Positions 1 through 9,185 of a stretch of DNA of 64,000 nucleotides are shown piece after piece. This DNA comes from Egicoccus halophilus (GTDB lineage: Bacteria; Actinomycetota; Nitriliruptoria; Nitriliruptorales; Nitriliruptoraceae). Position 1 is the first letter of the stretch. Each line of letters starts with the position of its first letter. The DNA is taken from positions 2,108,001-2,172,000 of the forward strand of contig NZ_CP036250.1 in NCBI RefSeq assembly GCF_004300825.1, given 5' to 3'. Position numbers and translations under genes: made by a program. A model generated the notes under the pieces. The model made no database searches. It was not told the DNA's origin and was given only the letters and a program-made list of their open reading frames with translations.

Positions 1-1
1 C

Positions 2-466
<465 letters not shown>

Positions 467-491
467 GCCGCATCACCTCTCCGCACGATCT

Positions 492-526
492 CCGGCCCGC
501 GCTCCCGTCGAGGTGGCGCGGGCCGG
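492..526 (+). terminator. hairpin between gap and pgk
   Basis: A perfect 11-bp stem (492-502 with 516-526, arm CCGGCCCGCGC) encloses a 13-nt loop just ahead of the pgk ribosome-binding site. No T-tract follows, so it may be an mRNA processing or stability element or a weak attenuator rather than a true terminator. Confidence 0.45.
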
Positions 527-548
527 CCCGCTGAAGAAAGGCTCCGGC

Positions 549-1748
549 GTGACCTCCCTGCTCAACGGTGTCCCGACACTCGACGACCTCGACGCGGCCG
601 GTCAGCGCGTGTTCGTCCGCGCCGACCTCAACGTCCCGCTGCGTGACGGGCAGGTGACCGACGACCTGCGTATCCAGTCGTCGGTGCCGACCATCCGCCG
701 TCTGCTCGACCAGGGCGCGCGGGTCGTGGTGGCCTCGCACCTGGGACGACCGAAGGGCGCGCCGGACCCGGCCTACGCGATGGCGCCCGTCGGGGCCCGT
801 CTCCAGCAGCTGCTGGGGACCGAGGTGTTCGTGGCGACCGACGTGGTCGGCGACGACGCCAGGACGAAGGCGGCCGGGTTGCAGCCCGGGCAGGTGCTGC
901 TGCTCGAGAACCTGCGCTTCGACGCCGGCGAGACCGCCAACGACGACGACTTCGCGGCGGCGCTGGCCTCGTTCGCGGACGTCTACGTCGACGATGCCTT
1001 CGGCGCGGCGCACCGGGCCCACGCCTCGATCGCCGGCATCCCCGCCCGCCTGCCGGGCTATGCCGGCGGCCTGCTCGCGCGGGAACTCGAGGTACTCGGC
1101 GGGCTGCTCGAGGATCCGGCGCACCCGTACGTGGCCGTGCTCGGCGGCGCCAAGGTCAGCGACAAGCTGACGGTCCTGGAGAACCTGCTGACGCGCGTGG
1201 ACGCGATCGCCGTCGGTGGTGCGATGGCGTTCACCTTCCTCGTCGCCGAGGGTCACGACGTCGGGGCCTCGCGGGTCGAGACCGATCAGGTCGAGGTCGT
1301 GCGCGAGCTGGTCGGGGCCGCGCGCGAGCGCGGGGTCGACGTGCTGCTGCCGCAGGACCTGGTGGTCGCGGCCGGGTTCGACGAGCACGCCGCTGCGACC
1401 AACGTCCACGTCGACGACATGCCGTCGGACCAGATGGGGCTCGACATCGGCCCCGCCACCGCCAACGCGTACGCGACGGCCATCAACCGCGCGGGCAGCG
1501 TGTTCTGGAACGGTCCGATGGGCGTGTTCGAGTGGGAAGCCTTCGCCGCCGGCACGCGGACCGTCGCCCAGGCCATCGCCACCGCCTCGGGCTTCACCGT
1601 CGTCGGCGGCGGGGACTCGGCCGCGGCGATCCGACAGTTCGGTCTCGACGACCAGGTCGACCACGTCTCGACCGGCGGCGGCGCGTCCCTCGAACTGCTC
1701 GAGGGCAAGGACCTGCCGGGTGTCGCCGCGCTGCGGCGCGGCGAATAG
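549..1748 (+). CDS. pgk: phosphoglycerate kinase
   Basis: Phosphoglycerate kinase, 399 residues, the normal family length; it transfers phosphate from 1,3-bisphosphoglycerate to ADP. The N-terminal VFVRADLNVPL signature, the GGAKVSDKL segment and the C-terminal GPMGVFEWEAF and VGGGDSAAA nucleotide-binding segments are all present. The GTG start at 549 is preferred over an in-frame GTG at 513 because AAGAAAGG lies at 534-541, and the protein then begins just before the conserved N-terminal strand. It sits between gap and tpiA and is presumably co-transcribed with gap. Confidence 0.97.
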   Translation: MTSLLNGVPTLDDLDAAGQRVFVRADLNVPLRDGQVTDDLRIQSSVPTIRRLLDQGARVVVASHLGRPKGAPDPAYAMAPVGARLQQLLGTEVFVATDVVGDDARTKAAGLQPGQVLLLENLRFDAGETANDDDFAAALASFADVYVDDAFGAAHRAHASIAGIPARLPGYAGGLLARELEVLGGLLEDPAHPYVAVLGGAKVSDKLTVLENLLTRVDAIAVGGAMAFTFLVAEGHDVGASRVETDQVEVVRELVGAARERGVDVLLPQDLVVAAGFDEHAAATNVHVDDMPSDQMGLDIGPATANAYATAINRAGSVFWNGPMGVFEWEAFAAGTRTVAQAIATASGFTVVGGGDSAAAIRQFGLDDQVDHVSTGGGASLELLEGKDLPGVAALRRGE

Positions 1749-1750
1749 GG

Positions 1751-1769
1751 CGCGCTGCGGCGCAGCGCG
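1751..1769 (+). terminator. short hairpin after pgk
   Basis: An 8-bp stem (CGCGCTGC at 1751-1758 with 1762-1769) and a 3-nt loop lie 2 nt after the pgk stop. There is no T-run. A -10-like element for tpiA follows about 75 nt downstream, so this may partly uncouple pgk from tpiA. Confidence 0.35.
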
Positions 1770-1843
1770 TGCGGCACCGACGCCCGGTGCCCGGTCGCGG
1801 TGGGCCGACTGTCGGCGGTGGCCGGGCACGCCGGTCGAGCGTC

Positions 1844-1849
1844 TAGGGT
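1844..1849 (+). promoter_or_regulatory. candidate -10 element of tpiA
   Basis: TAGGGT lies 36 nt upstream of the tpiA start and fits the actinobacterial TAnnnT -10 pattern. No convincing -35 element is visible. Confidence 0.3.
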
Positions 1850-1885
1850 CGCGGGCCAGGTTCCGACGCACGAAGGAAACGAAGC

Positions 1886-2659
1886 GTGACCGAGCGGGTT
1901 CCCGTCATCGCCGGCAACTGGAAGATGCACCGCGACCACCTCGAGGCCATCCAGCTGGTCCAGAAGCTCGCCTACCACCTGCAGGAGGACGACTACGAGG
2001 GGCAGGAGGTCGTCGTCTGCCCGCCCTTCGTGGCGCTGCGGTCGGTCCAGACGCTGCTGCAGTCGGACAAGTTGCCGATCCACCTCGGCGCACAGAACTG
2101 CCACAGCGAGGACGAGGGCGCCTTCACCGGGGAGATCTCGGCGACGATGCTGGCGCGGTTGGACGTGCGCTACGTCGTGGTCGGCCACTCCGAGCGGCGG
2201 GAGCTGTTCGGGGAGACCGACGAGATCGTCAACGCCAAGGTGGCGGCAGTCCAGCGGCACAAGATGCGACCGATCCTGTGTGTGGGTGAGGTGCTCGACC
2301 AGCGGGAGGCCGGCCAGGCGGTCGACGTCGTGGTCTCCCAGCTGCAGGGGAGCCTCGCCGGCATCCGGGTCGCCGACCCCGAGGAGCTCGTGGTCGCCTA
2401 CGAGCCCGTGTGGGCCATCGGGACCGGGAAGACGGCGACGCCGCAGGACGCGCAGGACATGTGTGCGGCGATCCGGACCGAGCTCGCGTCGCTCTACGAC
2501 GAGCAGACGGCCGCCGGCATCCGGATCCAGTACGGCGGCAGCGTCAAGCCCGGCAACGTCCGCGAGCTGATGTCGCAGCCCGACATCGACGGCGCGCTGG
2601 TGGGTGGCGCGAGCCTGTCCAGCGAGGACTTCGCGTTGATCGTCGGCCACCGCCGCTGA
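1886..2659 (+). CDS. tpiA: triose-phosphate isomerase
   Basis: Triose-phosphate isomerase, 257 residues, interconverting dihydroxyacetone phosphate and glyceraldehyde 3-phosphate. The N-terminal GNWKMH holds the substrate lysine, H101 of GHSERR is the electrophile, and E173 in YEPVWAIGTG is the catalytic base next to phosphate loop 6. The GTG start follows AAGGAAACGAAGC. The last codons (the IVGHRR segment plus stop) form the first unit of a tandem DNA repeat that continues beyond the stop codon. Confidence 0.97.
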   Translation: MTERVPVIAGNWKMHRDHLEAIQLVQKLAYHLQEDDYEGQEVVVCPPFVALRSVQTLLQSDKLPIHLGAQNCHSEDEGAFTGEISATMLARLDVRYVVVGHSERRELFGETDEIVNAKVAAVQRHKMRPILCVGEVLDQREAGQAVDVVVSQLQGSLAGIRVADPEELVVAYEPVWAIGTGKTATPQDAQDMCAAIRTELASLYDEQTAAGIRIQYGGSVKPGNVRELMSQPDIDGALVGGASLSSEDFALIVGHRR

Positions 2660-2830
2660 TCGTCGGCCACCGCCGCTGATCGTCGGCCACCGCCGCTGAT
2701 CGGGGGGGCCACCGCCGCTGATCGGGGGGGCCACCGCCGCTGATCGGGGGGCCACCGCCGCTGATCGGGGGGGCCACCGCCGCTGATCGGGGGGGCCACC
2801 GCCGCTGATCGGGGGGGCCACCGCCGCTGA
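2637..2830. repeat. nine-copy 20-22-bp tandem repeat with G6-7 tracts at the 3' end of tpiA
   Basis: Nine copies of CCACCGCCGCTGATC-containing units start at 2647, 2667, 2687, 2709, 2731, 2752, 2774, 2796 and 2818. Copies 1-3 carry GTCGG as spacer (20-bp period). Later copies carry G7, or G6 in one case (21-22-bp period), with G-tracts at 2702-2708, 2724-2730, 2746-2751, 2767-2773, 2789-2795 and 2811-2817. The first copy is tpiA coding sequence including its stop, so the array seems to have grown by slippage from the gene end. The G-tracts on the tpiA mRNA strand could form a quadruplex. Confidence 0.95.
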
Positions 2831-2845
2831 GGACGGGCCGAGACG

Positions 2846-2877
2846 GCACGGGCCCCGCCTGCTGGCGGGGCCCGTGC
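2846..2877. terminator. bidirectional terminator between tpiA and oppF
   Basis: A perfect 14-bp stem (GCACGGGCCCCGCC at 2846-2859 with 2864-2877) with a TGCT loop separates the convergent tpiA and oppF genes. It lacks a clear T-tract, as is common in GC-rich actinobacteria. Confidence 0.75.
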
Positions 2878-2897
2878 GGTCGGTGGTGTCGGCGGGC

Positions 2898-3968
2898 TCA
2901 GCCGCGGATGGTCGCCTTGGGCTCGGCGAAGTGGCACGCACTGGGATGACCGTGTCCGAAGCGGTCGACGAGCGCGGGGACCTCGGTCGCGCAGATGTCC
3001 TCGGCCTTCCAGCAACGGGTCCGGAAGCGGCAGCCCGACGGGGGGTTGGACGGGCTCGGCACGTCCCCCTCCAGCACGATGCGCTCCCGCTTGCCCCGCA
3101 GCCGCGGGTCGGTCAGCGGCACGGCCGACAGCAGGGCCTGGGTGTAGGGGTGGGTCGGGCTCTGGAAGATCTCCTGCTTCGTGCCGAACTCGACCACGTG
3201 CCCGAGGTACATCACCGCGACCCGGTCGGAGAGGTGACGGATCACCGACAGGTCGTGCGCGATGAACAGGTATGCCAGCCCCAGTTCGTCCTGCAGCTCC
3301 TCGAGCAGGTTGATGACCTGGGCCTGGATGGACACGTCGAGCGCGGACACCGGCTCGTCGAGGATCAGCAGCTGTGGGTTCAGTGCGAGCGAGCGGGCGA
3401 TGCCGATGCGCTGTCGCTGACCACCGGAGAACTCGTGCGGGAACCGGTTGCCGTGTTCGGGGTTGAGCCCGACCAGCCGCATCAGTTCCTTCACGCGGTC
3501 CTTGCCGCCGTTGCGGTACCGCCCGTAGATGCGCAGCGGCTCGCCGATAATCTCGGCCACGTTGATGCGCGGGTTGAGCGAGGCGTAGGGATCCTGGAAG
3601 ACGATCTGGATCTCGCGGCGCATCTGGCGCAGCTGTCGCTTGGACATCTCGGCCAGGTCGTGTCCCTTGAAGTACACGTGTCCCGCCGTCGGGTCCAGCA
3701 GGCGGACGATGCAGCGTCCCGTGGTGGACTTCCCGCAGCCGGACTCGCCGACGAGGCTGACGGTCTCACCGGCCCTGATCGTGAGGCTGACCCCGTCGAC
3801 GGCCTGGACGGCGCCGTACTGGCGGTTGAAGACCCCGCCTCGGATGGGGAAGTGCTTGGTCAGCCCCTCGACGCGCAGGATCTCCTCACCGCGCTGTGCC
3901 CGCTCGTGCAGTTGGTCCTCGGGGACCGGCTCGGGACGCGTGGAGGGCATCGAAGCCGCGGTGCTCAT
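2898..3968 (-). CDS. oppF: oligopeptide/dipeptide ABC transporter ATP-binding protein (OppF type)
   Basis: Second ATPase of the peptide importer, 356 residues. It has Walker A GESGCGKST, the ABC signature LSGGQ-like FSGGQRQR, Walker B LLILDEPVSALD and the H-loop IAHD, plus the C-terminal oligopeptide-transporter extension (CRFRTRCWKAEDIC), whose cysteines may bind an Fe-S cluster as in related ATPases. ATG at 3968 overlaps the oppD stop as ATGA and is chosen over an upstream in-frame start inside oppD. It is the last gene of oppABCDF, and a strong hairpin follows it. Confidence 0.95.
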   Translation of the reverse strand: MSTAASMPSTRPEPVPEDQLHERAQRGEEILRVEGLTKHFPIRGGVFNRQYGAVQAVDGVSLTIRAGETVSLVGESGCGKSTTGRCIVRLLDPTAGHVYFKGHDLAEMSKRQLRQMRREIQIVFQDPYASLNPRINVAEIIGEPLRIYGRYRNGGKDRVKELMRLVGLNPEHGNRFPHEFSGGQRQRIGIARSLALNPQLLILDEPVSALDVSIQAQVINLLEELQDELGLAYLFIAHDLSVIRHLSDRVAVMYLGHVVEFGTKQEIFQSPTHPYTQALLSAVPLTDPRLRGKRERIVLEGDVPSPSNPPSGCRFRTRCWKAEDICATEVPALVDRFGHGHPSACHFAEPKATIRG

Positions 3969-5047
3969 GCCTCGCTCCCTTCGATGCGGGCGCCGGTGGC
4001 CTTCTCGACCTCGGCGACCTCGCGGGCCATCTCCTCGTGGAAGTGGCAGCGCGACCCACGCATGGGTCCGAGGTCGTACAGGGCCGGCTCCTCGGTGCGG
4101 CACCGGCTACGACCACGACCGAGGTGGCAGCGCGGATGGAAGGCGCAGCCGCTGGGGAGGTTGATCAGGCTCGGTGGTTGCCCGGGGATCGGGACGAGCC
4201 GTTCGAGGTCCTGGTCGGGGCGAGGCAGACTGGAGAGCAGCCCCAGCGTGTAGGGGTGCTTGGGGGAGTGGAAGATCTCGTCGACGGTGCCGGTCTCGAC
4301 CACCCGACCGCCGTACATGACCACCACGCGGTCCGCCATCTCGGCCACGACGCCCAGGTCGTGGGTGATCAGGATCACGCCGGCGTTGGTCTCCTCCTTG
4401 GCGGCCTGGAGCACCTCGAGGACCTGCGCCTGGATCGTGACGTCGAGCGCGGTGGTCGGCTCGTCGGCGATCAGCAGCTTGGGTCGGTTGGCCATCGCCA
4501 TGGCGATCATGGCGCGTTGCCGCATGCCGCCCGAGTACTCGTGCGGGTACTGGTCGAAGCGCTGGTCGGCGTTGGGGACCCCGACCAGCTCGAGCAGCTC
4601 GACCACCCGCTTGCGGGCGACGTCCTCGCTGACGTCCTCGTGCACGAGGATGGCCTCGGCCAACTGGTCACCGACGCTCAGGACCGGGTTGAGCGAGGTC
4701 ATCGGGTCCTGGAAGATCATCGCGACGTCCTTGCCGCGGACCTGACGCAACTCGCGGGAGGACAGCTGGAGCAGGTCCTGACCGTCGAGGATGATCTCGC
4801 CGTTGGCGATCCGGCCGGGCGGCTGGGGGATCAGCCCGAGGATGCTCATGACGGTCACCGACTTGCCGGAGCCGGACTCGCCGACCACGCCGAGCGTCTC
4901 GCCGGGGTAGACCTCGTAGCTGACGCCGTCCACGGCATGGACGACGCCGTCGCCGGTCTTGAACTCCGTGACCAGGTCACGGACCGAGAGCAGCGGCTGC
5001 ACGTCGCGTGCGGACGGGGCGTCGACGAACTGGGGCTCGGATCCCAT
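3965..5047 (-). CDS. oppD: oligopeptide/dipeptide ABC transporter ATP-binding protein (OppD type)
   Basis: First ATPase of the importer, about 360 residues. Walker A GESGSGKSV, signature YSGGMRQR, Walker B LLIADEPTTALD and switch histidine ITHD are all present. The C-terminal CAFHPRCHLGRGRSRC segment is the OppD/DppD extension. ATG at 5047 follows GGAG with good spacing; a GTG one codon upstream (5050) is an alternative. The reading frame overlaps oppC by about 1 nt, showing translational coupling. Confidence 0.95.
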   Translation of the reverse strand: MGSEPQFVDAPSARDVQPLLSVRDLVTEFKTGDGVVHAVDGVSYEVYPGETLGVVGESGSGKSVTVMSILGLIPQPPGRIANGEIILDGQDLLQLSSRELRQVRGKDVAMIFQDPMTSLNPVLSVGDQLAEAILVHEDVSEDVARKRVVELLELVGVPNADQRFDQYPHEYSGGMRQRAMIAMAMANRPKLLIADEPTTALDVTIQAQVLEVLQAAKEETNAGVILITHDLGVVAEMADRVVVMYGGRVVETGTVDEIFHSPKHPYTLGLLSSLPRPDQDLERLVPIPGQPPSLINLPSGCAFHPRCHLGRGRSRCRTEEPALYDLGPMRGSRCHFHEEMAREVAEVEKATGARIEGSEA

Positions 5048-6051
5048 CACTTCTCCTGCTGGGTCGGGTCGAGCGCGTCGCGCAGGCCGTCACCGATGAA
5101 GTTGATCGCGAGCGCGATGGCGACGATGGCGACACCGGGCATGACCACGAGCCACCACTGCGTCTGCATGGAGCTGCGGCCTTCGTTGATCAGCAGGCCG
5201 AGTGCGGGCGTGGGTGGGTTCACGCCGAAGCCGAGGAAGGCGAGTGTCGCCTCCAACAGGATCGCCGAGGCCAGCGTCAGGGTCATGTTGACCAGGATCG
5301 GCCCGATGGTGTTGGGCAGCATGTGCCGCGCGATGATGCGCAGGTCACCGGCGCCGCAGGCGCGGGCGGCCTGGACGTACTCCTTCTCGCGCAGACCGAG
5401 GAACACGCCGCGGACGATGCGAGCGAGCGACGGCCACACCAGCAGCGCGATGATGATCGCGATGCGGGTCGGCTGGCCCTGACCGAGGAACGCCGCCGCG
5501 ATCAGCAGGACGGCCAGCAGCGGGACGATCACGATCAGGTCGGTCAGGCGCATCAGGATCGCGTCGACCCATCCGCGGTAGTACCCCGCGACCGAGCCGA
5601 TGACCGTGCCGAGCACCGTCGTGACGATCGCGACGATGCTGGCCACCTGCAGCGAGACCCGGGTCCCGTAGATGACGCGGCTGAAGTAGTCGCGTCCGAG
5701 CTGGTCGGTGCCGAACAGGTGCCAACCCTCGAACGTCGGCGGGGTCGAGCGCGCGATGACGTTGATCTCGTCGTAGGCGTACGGGGCGATCTGCTCGGCG
5801 AAGACCGCGGCGATGACGACGACGAGCAGGAACACCAGGCTGCTCATGGCCAGCTTGTGCGACAGGAACTTGCGCCGGAACAGCTGCCACTGGCTGCGGA
5901 TGACGATCTGGCTGCCGTCGGAGTAGTCGTCGCCGAAGTCGTGGTCGGTCCGGTGCAGTCCCGCGTCGTCGGTGGCGATCTCGTTGCCGCCGGAACCCTG
6001 GTCGGGCGGCGTGTCCTGGGCTGCCGCGCGCTTGCGCGAGGATTCACTCAT
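5047..6051 (-). CDS. oppC: peptide ABC transporter permease (OppC type)
   Basis: Inner-membrane permease, 334 residues, with a long hydrophilic N-terminus (about 80 residues) before the first transmembrane segment, as is typical of OppC. The EAA loop region reads EKEYVQAARACGAGDLRIIARHM-like with the conserved glycine. About six membrane helices can be traced. ATG at 6051 lies inside the end of oppB (8-nt overlap). It pairs with OppB to form the pore energised by OppD and OppF. Confidence 0.95.
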   Translation of the reverse strand: MSESSRKRAAAQDTPPDQGSGGNEIATDDAGLHRTDHDFGDDYSDGSQIVIRSQWQLFRRKFLSHKLAMSSLVFLLVVVIAAVFAEQIAPYAYDEINVIARSTPPTFEGWHLFGTDQLGRDYFSRVIYGTRVSLQVASIVAIVTTVLGTVIGSVAGYYRGWVDAILMRLTDLIVIVPLLAVLLIAAAFLGQGQPTRIAIIIALLVWPSLARIVRGVFLGLREKEYVQAARACGAGDLRIIARHMLPNTIGPILVNMTLTLASAILLEATLAFLGFGVNPPTPALGLLINEGRSSMQTQWWLVVMPGVAIVAIALAINFIGDGLRDALDPTQQEK

Positions 6052-7018
6052 AGCGGATCCGCGGGTCGAGGTAGCCGTAGATGAGGTCGGCGGCGAGGTT
6101 GGCGATCATGAGGAAGGTGCCGGTGATGACCAGCCACGCCATGATCGGGTACGGGTCGCGTCGACCGAGGTAGTTGATGAAGTATCGGCCCATGCCGTCG
6201 AGTCCGAACACCGTCTCGATGACGATCGCGCCATTGATCAGGGTGCCGAACGACAGCGCCGCGACGGTCACCGTCGGGATGAGGGCGTTCCTCATCATGT
6301 GCCGTCGCGTGACGATGCGCTCGGGAAGGCCCTTGGCCCGCGCGGTGCGGATGAAGTCGGACGACATCACCTCGAGCATCGAGGCCCGCATGTACCGGCT
6401 GTAGCTGGCGATGGAGAAGATCGCGAGGCAGGTGATCGGCAACACGAGGTGGTGGGCCCGGTCGAGCCAGAACTCCAGCCCCGTGCCCGGATTGGCCGAC
6501 GACAGGTTGGCGATCGGGAAGATGCGCACGCCGGTCGCCTGGAAGATCATCACGACGATGACCTGGAGGATGAGCGCGAACCAGAACGCGGGGAACGAGA
6601 AGCCGATGAAGCTCAGCGTCGTCGTCGAGTAGTCGAAGACGCTGTACTGGCGTTTGGCGGAGACGGCGCCGAGCACGACGGCGATGACGAAGGCGATCAC
6701 CTCGGCGGCCACGACCAACTGCAGCGTGTTGCCGATCACGCGTTGCAGATCGGGCCAGATGGGCCGGGGCGAGAGCAGGTACTCGCCGAAGCCACCCTGC
6801 GGGATCTGCTCGATCCACCGCAGGTACTGCACCGGGAAGGGGTCGTCGAGGCCGCGCATCTCGCGGACGCGGTCGATCTGTTCCTGCGTGATGTTCGGTT
6901 GGGCTCGCAGGTCGGCGAGCGGGTCACCCGCGGAGGACACGAATCCGAAGACCAGGAAGGTCGACAGGATGAGGATCGGGACCGTGATCAGCAGGCGGCG
7001 CAGCGCATAGTTCAGCAC
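6044..7018 (-). CDS. oppB: peptide ABC transporter permease (OppB type)
   Basis: Inner-membrane permease, 324 residues. The N-terminal LNYALRRLLITVPIL helix is characteristic of OppB/DppB, and the EAA loop (DFIRTARAKGLPERIV) is intact. About six transmembrane segments are visible. It starts 118 nt after the end of oppA, with a strong hairpin between them, and overlaps oppC. Confidence 0.95.
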   Translation of the reverse strand: MLNYALRRLLITVPILILSTFLVFGFVSSAGDPLADLRAQPNITQEQIDRVREMRGLDDPFPVQYLRWIEQIPQGGFGEYLLSPRPIWPDLQRVIGNTLQLVVAAEVIAFVIAVVLGAVSAKRQYSVFDYSTTTLSFIGFSFPAFWFALILQVIVVMIFQATGVRIFPIANLSSANPGTGLEFWLDRAHHLVLPITCLAIFSIASYSRYMRASMLEVMSSDFIRTARAKGLPERIVTRRHMMRNALIPTVTVAALSFGTLINGAIVIETVFGLDGMGRYFINYLGRRDPYPIMAWLVITGTFLMIANLAADLIYGYLDPRIRYE

Positions 7019-7062
7019 GCGTCGAGTCCTTCCCGGATGATGGAGGAGTGGTCACCGGGCGG

Positions 7063-7096
7063 GGCCGGCGCCCGTTCGTGTGAACGGACGCCGGCC
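7063..7096 (-). terminator. attenuating hairpin between oppA and oppB
   Basis: A 15-bp stem with one mismatch (7063-7077 with 7082-7096, outer arm GGCCGGCG) and a 4-nt loop lies in the 118-nt gap after oppA. It probably reduces read-through so that binding protein is made in excess over the membrane parts, a known pattern in Opp and maltose operons. Confidence 0.6.
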
Positions 7097-7136
7097 GGGA
7101 AGCTACCGAAGGCTCCCGATTCCCGTCATGCGGGGG

Positions 7137-8879
7137 TCACTCGGTGCGCGCCCAGCTCGCCGAGTTCCAGAACTGGGTCTGGTTCGTGGCGTTGAGCTCG
7201 GGGCCGGTGATGGTGTTCTCCCAGGCGAGCAGCTGCGGCTGCTGGAAGAGCGGGACCACCGGGACCTCGTCGGCGAACACCTGCGCCGCCTCGTTCCACA
7301 GCGCGGCGTTGTCCTCGGGCTCGACGGTCGCGTTCGCGTCGTCCATCAGGTCCGTGATCTCCTGGTTGCACCAAGCGGTCCAGTTCTGCGGACGCAGGGT
7401 GTCACCGTCACAGCCGTAGATGTTGGCGTTGCCCGACGGGTCCGGCGAGCCGACCCAGGCGAACAGACCGATGTCGTAATCGCAGACGCCACCACAATTC
7501 TCGGGGGTGTTGAGGCGCTCGAAGAACGTCGCACCCTCGTCGTTCTCGATGTTGATCGAGATCCCGACCTGCTGCAGGTCGGCCTGGATGAGCTGCTGGG
7601 TGAGCTCGCGCCGCTCGTTGCCGCCGGTGGTGCTGATGCGGAACTCGAGACGCGTGCCGTCGCACTCGTAGATGCCGTCGTCACCCTCGGTGCAGCCGTT
7701 GTCCTCCGGCAGGCTGCGGGCGGCGTCGGGGTCGTAGTCGTTCTGCTCGAATACCGGCTCGTAGAACTCGGAGTTGGCCATCCAGAACGGGTTGTTCAGG
7801 ACGACGGCCTCCGGGTCCACCGGACGGACCAGCGTGTCGACGATCTGCTCGCGGTTGATGCCGAGCGAGATGGCCTGCCGGACGTACTCCTGGTCGAGCC
7901 CGTCGACGAGCGTGTTGAAGTCGATGTGCTCCCACACCGGGCCGAGACCGACCTCGTAGTTGACGCGGTCCGTGGCGCCGTCGAGCTGCTGGACGAGCTC
8001 GATCTGCGGCTGCGGGTCGTACATGTCGAGCTCACCGCCGACCATCTGCTGGGTCAGGGTGGTGGTGTCGGGGACGTAGCGCATGATGATCTCGTCGAGC
8101 ATCACGTCCTCGTCCCAGTACTCGTCGTTGCGGACCAGGCGCAGTTGGGTGCCGCGGTCCCACGAGTCGAACAGGTACGGGCCACCCGAGATCGCGGGGA
8201 TCTCGTCGTTCATGAAGGTCTCCCAGTCCTCGCCCTCGAACTCGTGGGCCGGGAAGACGTTCGCGAACAGCAGCTGCCAGGCGGCGTAGGGCTCCGAGAA
8301 GTCGAAGGTGACGGTCTTGTCGTCCTCGACCTCGGAGTCGGTGATCAGCTCGTAGCCGGCGCGCGAGGTGATCTGGTCGGCCCAGGCGGCGTCCTCGTCG
8401 TACACGCTGAGCGTGAAGACGAAGTCCTCGGCCGTGATCGGGGTCCCGTCGGACCAGTTCGCGTCGTCACGGATGGTGTAGGTGACGCTGAACGGGTCCT
8501 CGGTGAACTCGGCCTCGCCGTCGATCAGCCACGGCGCGTACGAGAAGTCGGGCTGGATCGTGTAGGCACCGGGGAAGATGTTGTTGAACACCTTGGAGGT
8601 GACCAGCGAGTTGCCGTCGATCAGGGTGCCGTTGAGGATCGTCGGCTCCTGCTCGTCGCCGAACAGCACCGTGCCGCCCTCGACCGGGTCGCCCGCGGCC
8701 TCTTCGTCGGTGTCCCCGGTGTCCTCGTCGGTGTCCTCGTCGGTCGTCTCGGGCTCGACCGTCTCGGGCTCCTCGGTGGCGGGCGGCTCGTCCCCGCCGT
8801 TGCCGCAGGCGGTGGCAACCAGGGCCGCGGCCATGATCAGCCCCATCCCTCGCCATCGCCGCATGCTTGGTGACCGCAT
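7137..8879 (-). CDS. oppA: peptide ABC transporter substrate-binding lipoprotein (OppA type)
   Basis: Family 5 extracellular solute-binding protein, 580 residues. ATG at 8879 follows AAGGAGCG. The N-terminus is a lipoprotein signal with basic residues, a hydrophobic core and the lipobox-like LVATAC, so the mature protein would be lipid-anchored. A strongly acidic linker rich in E, D and T (about residues 35-60) separates the anchor from the binding domain. The SBP_bac_5 core contains the usual GTPITAEDFVF segment. It is the first gene of oppABCDF; its high acidity fits a halophile. Confidence 0.93.
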   Translation of the reverse strand: MRSPSMRRWRGMGLIMAAALVATACGNGGDEPPATEEPETVEPETTDEDTDEDTGDTDEEAAGDPVEGGTVLFGDEQEPTILNGTLIDGNSLVTSKVFNNIFPGAYTIQPDFSYAPWLIDGEAEFTEDPFSVTYTIRDDANWSDGTPITAEDFVFTLSVYDEDAAWADQITSRAGYELITDSEVEDDKTVTFDFSEPYAAWQLLFANVFPAHEFEGEDWETFMNDEIPAISGGPYLFDSWDRGTQLRLVRNDEYWDEDVMLDEIIMRYVPDTTTLTQQMVGGELDMYDPQPQIELVQQLDGATDRVNYEVGLGPVWEHIDFNTLVDGLDQEYVRQAISLGINREQIVDTLVRPVDPEAVVLNNPFWMANSEFYEPVFEQNDYDPDAARSLPEDNGCTEGDDGIYECDGTRLEFRISTTGGNERRELTQQLIQADLQQVGISINIENDEGATFFERLNTPENCGGVCDYDIGLFAWVGSPDPSGNANIYGCDGDTLRPQNWTAWCNQEITDLMDDANATVEPEDNAALWNEAAQVFADEVPVVPLFQQPQLLAWENTITGPELNATNQTQFWNSASWARTE

Positions 8880-9185
8880 GTATCGCTCCTTGGGTTGGTG
8901 GAGTGCGAGTGCCGGGCGCGCGCGGCGGATTCCCCCCACGCGAGAACCCTCCCGTCCGGCTCTCGGTCCCTTCTGCGCCGCGGAAGACCGACCAGCGGCC
9001 TACTACGGTGGCCGTAGGAACGTAGCACCGCCTGATCCACGGGCCAGGGCAGGTGTTCGCTTGCCGGACGTTCGGACGCTGTCCTGCGCCGATCCGGCCA
9101 TCGGGTCGCGCAGGCGTCTGCTCCGTCGGGAGTGGTCCGCCTCGTGGGAGCGCGTCGCTCCTCCCGGTTCCGGCGACGGGGTCGC
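8880..9185 (-). promoter_or_regulatory. oppA upstream region with a CTACGG/CCGTAG inverted repeat
   Basis: No gene is supported in this 306-nt stretch. The only notable element is CTACGG-TGG-CCGTAG at 9003-9017, about 125 nt upstream of oppA. On the minus strand it is preceded by GCTACGTT, which contains a TAnnnT -10-like hexamer. It could be an operator for the peptide transporter, but it is short. Confidence 0.3.

Noticed and set aside
2637-2830. CRISPR array
   Set aside because: The units are contiguous 20-22-bp repeats without unique spacers, and no cas gene is nearby.
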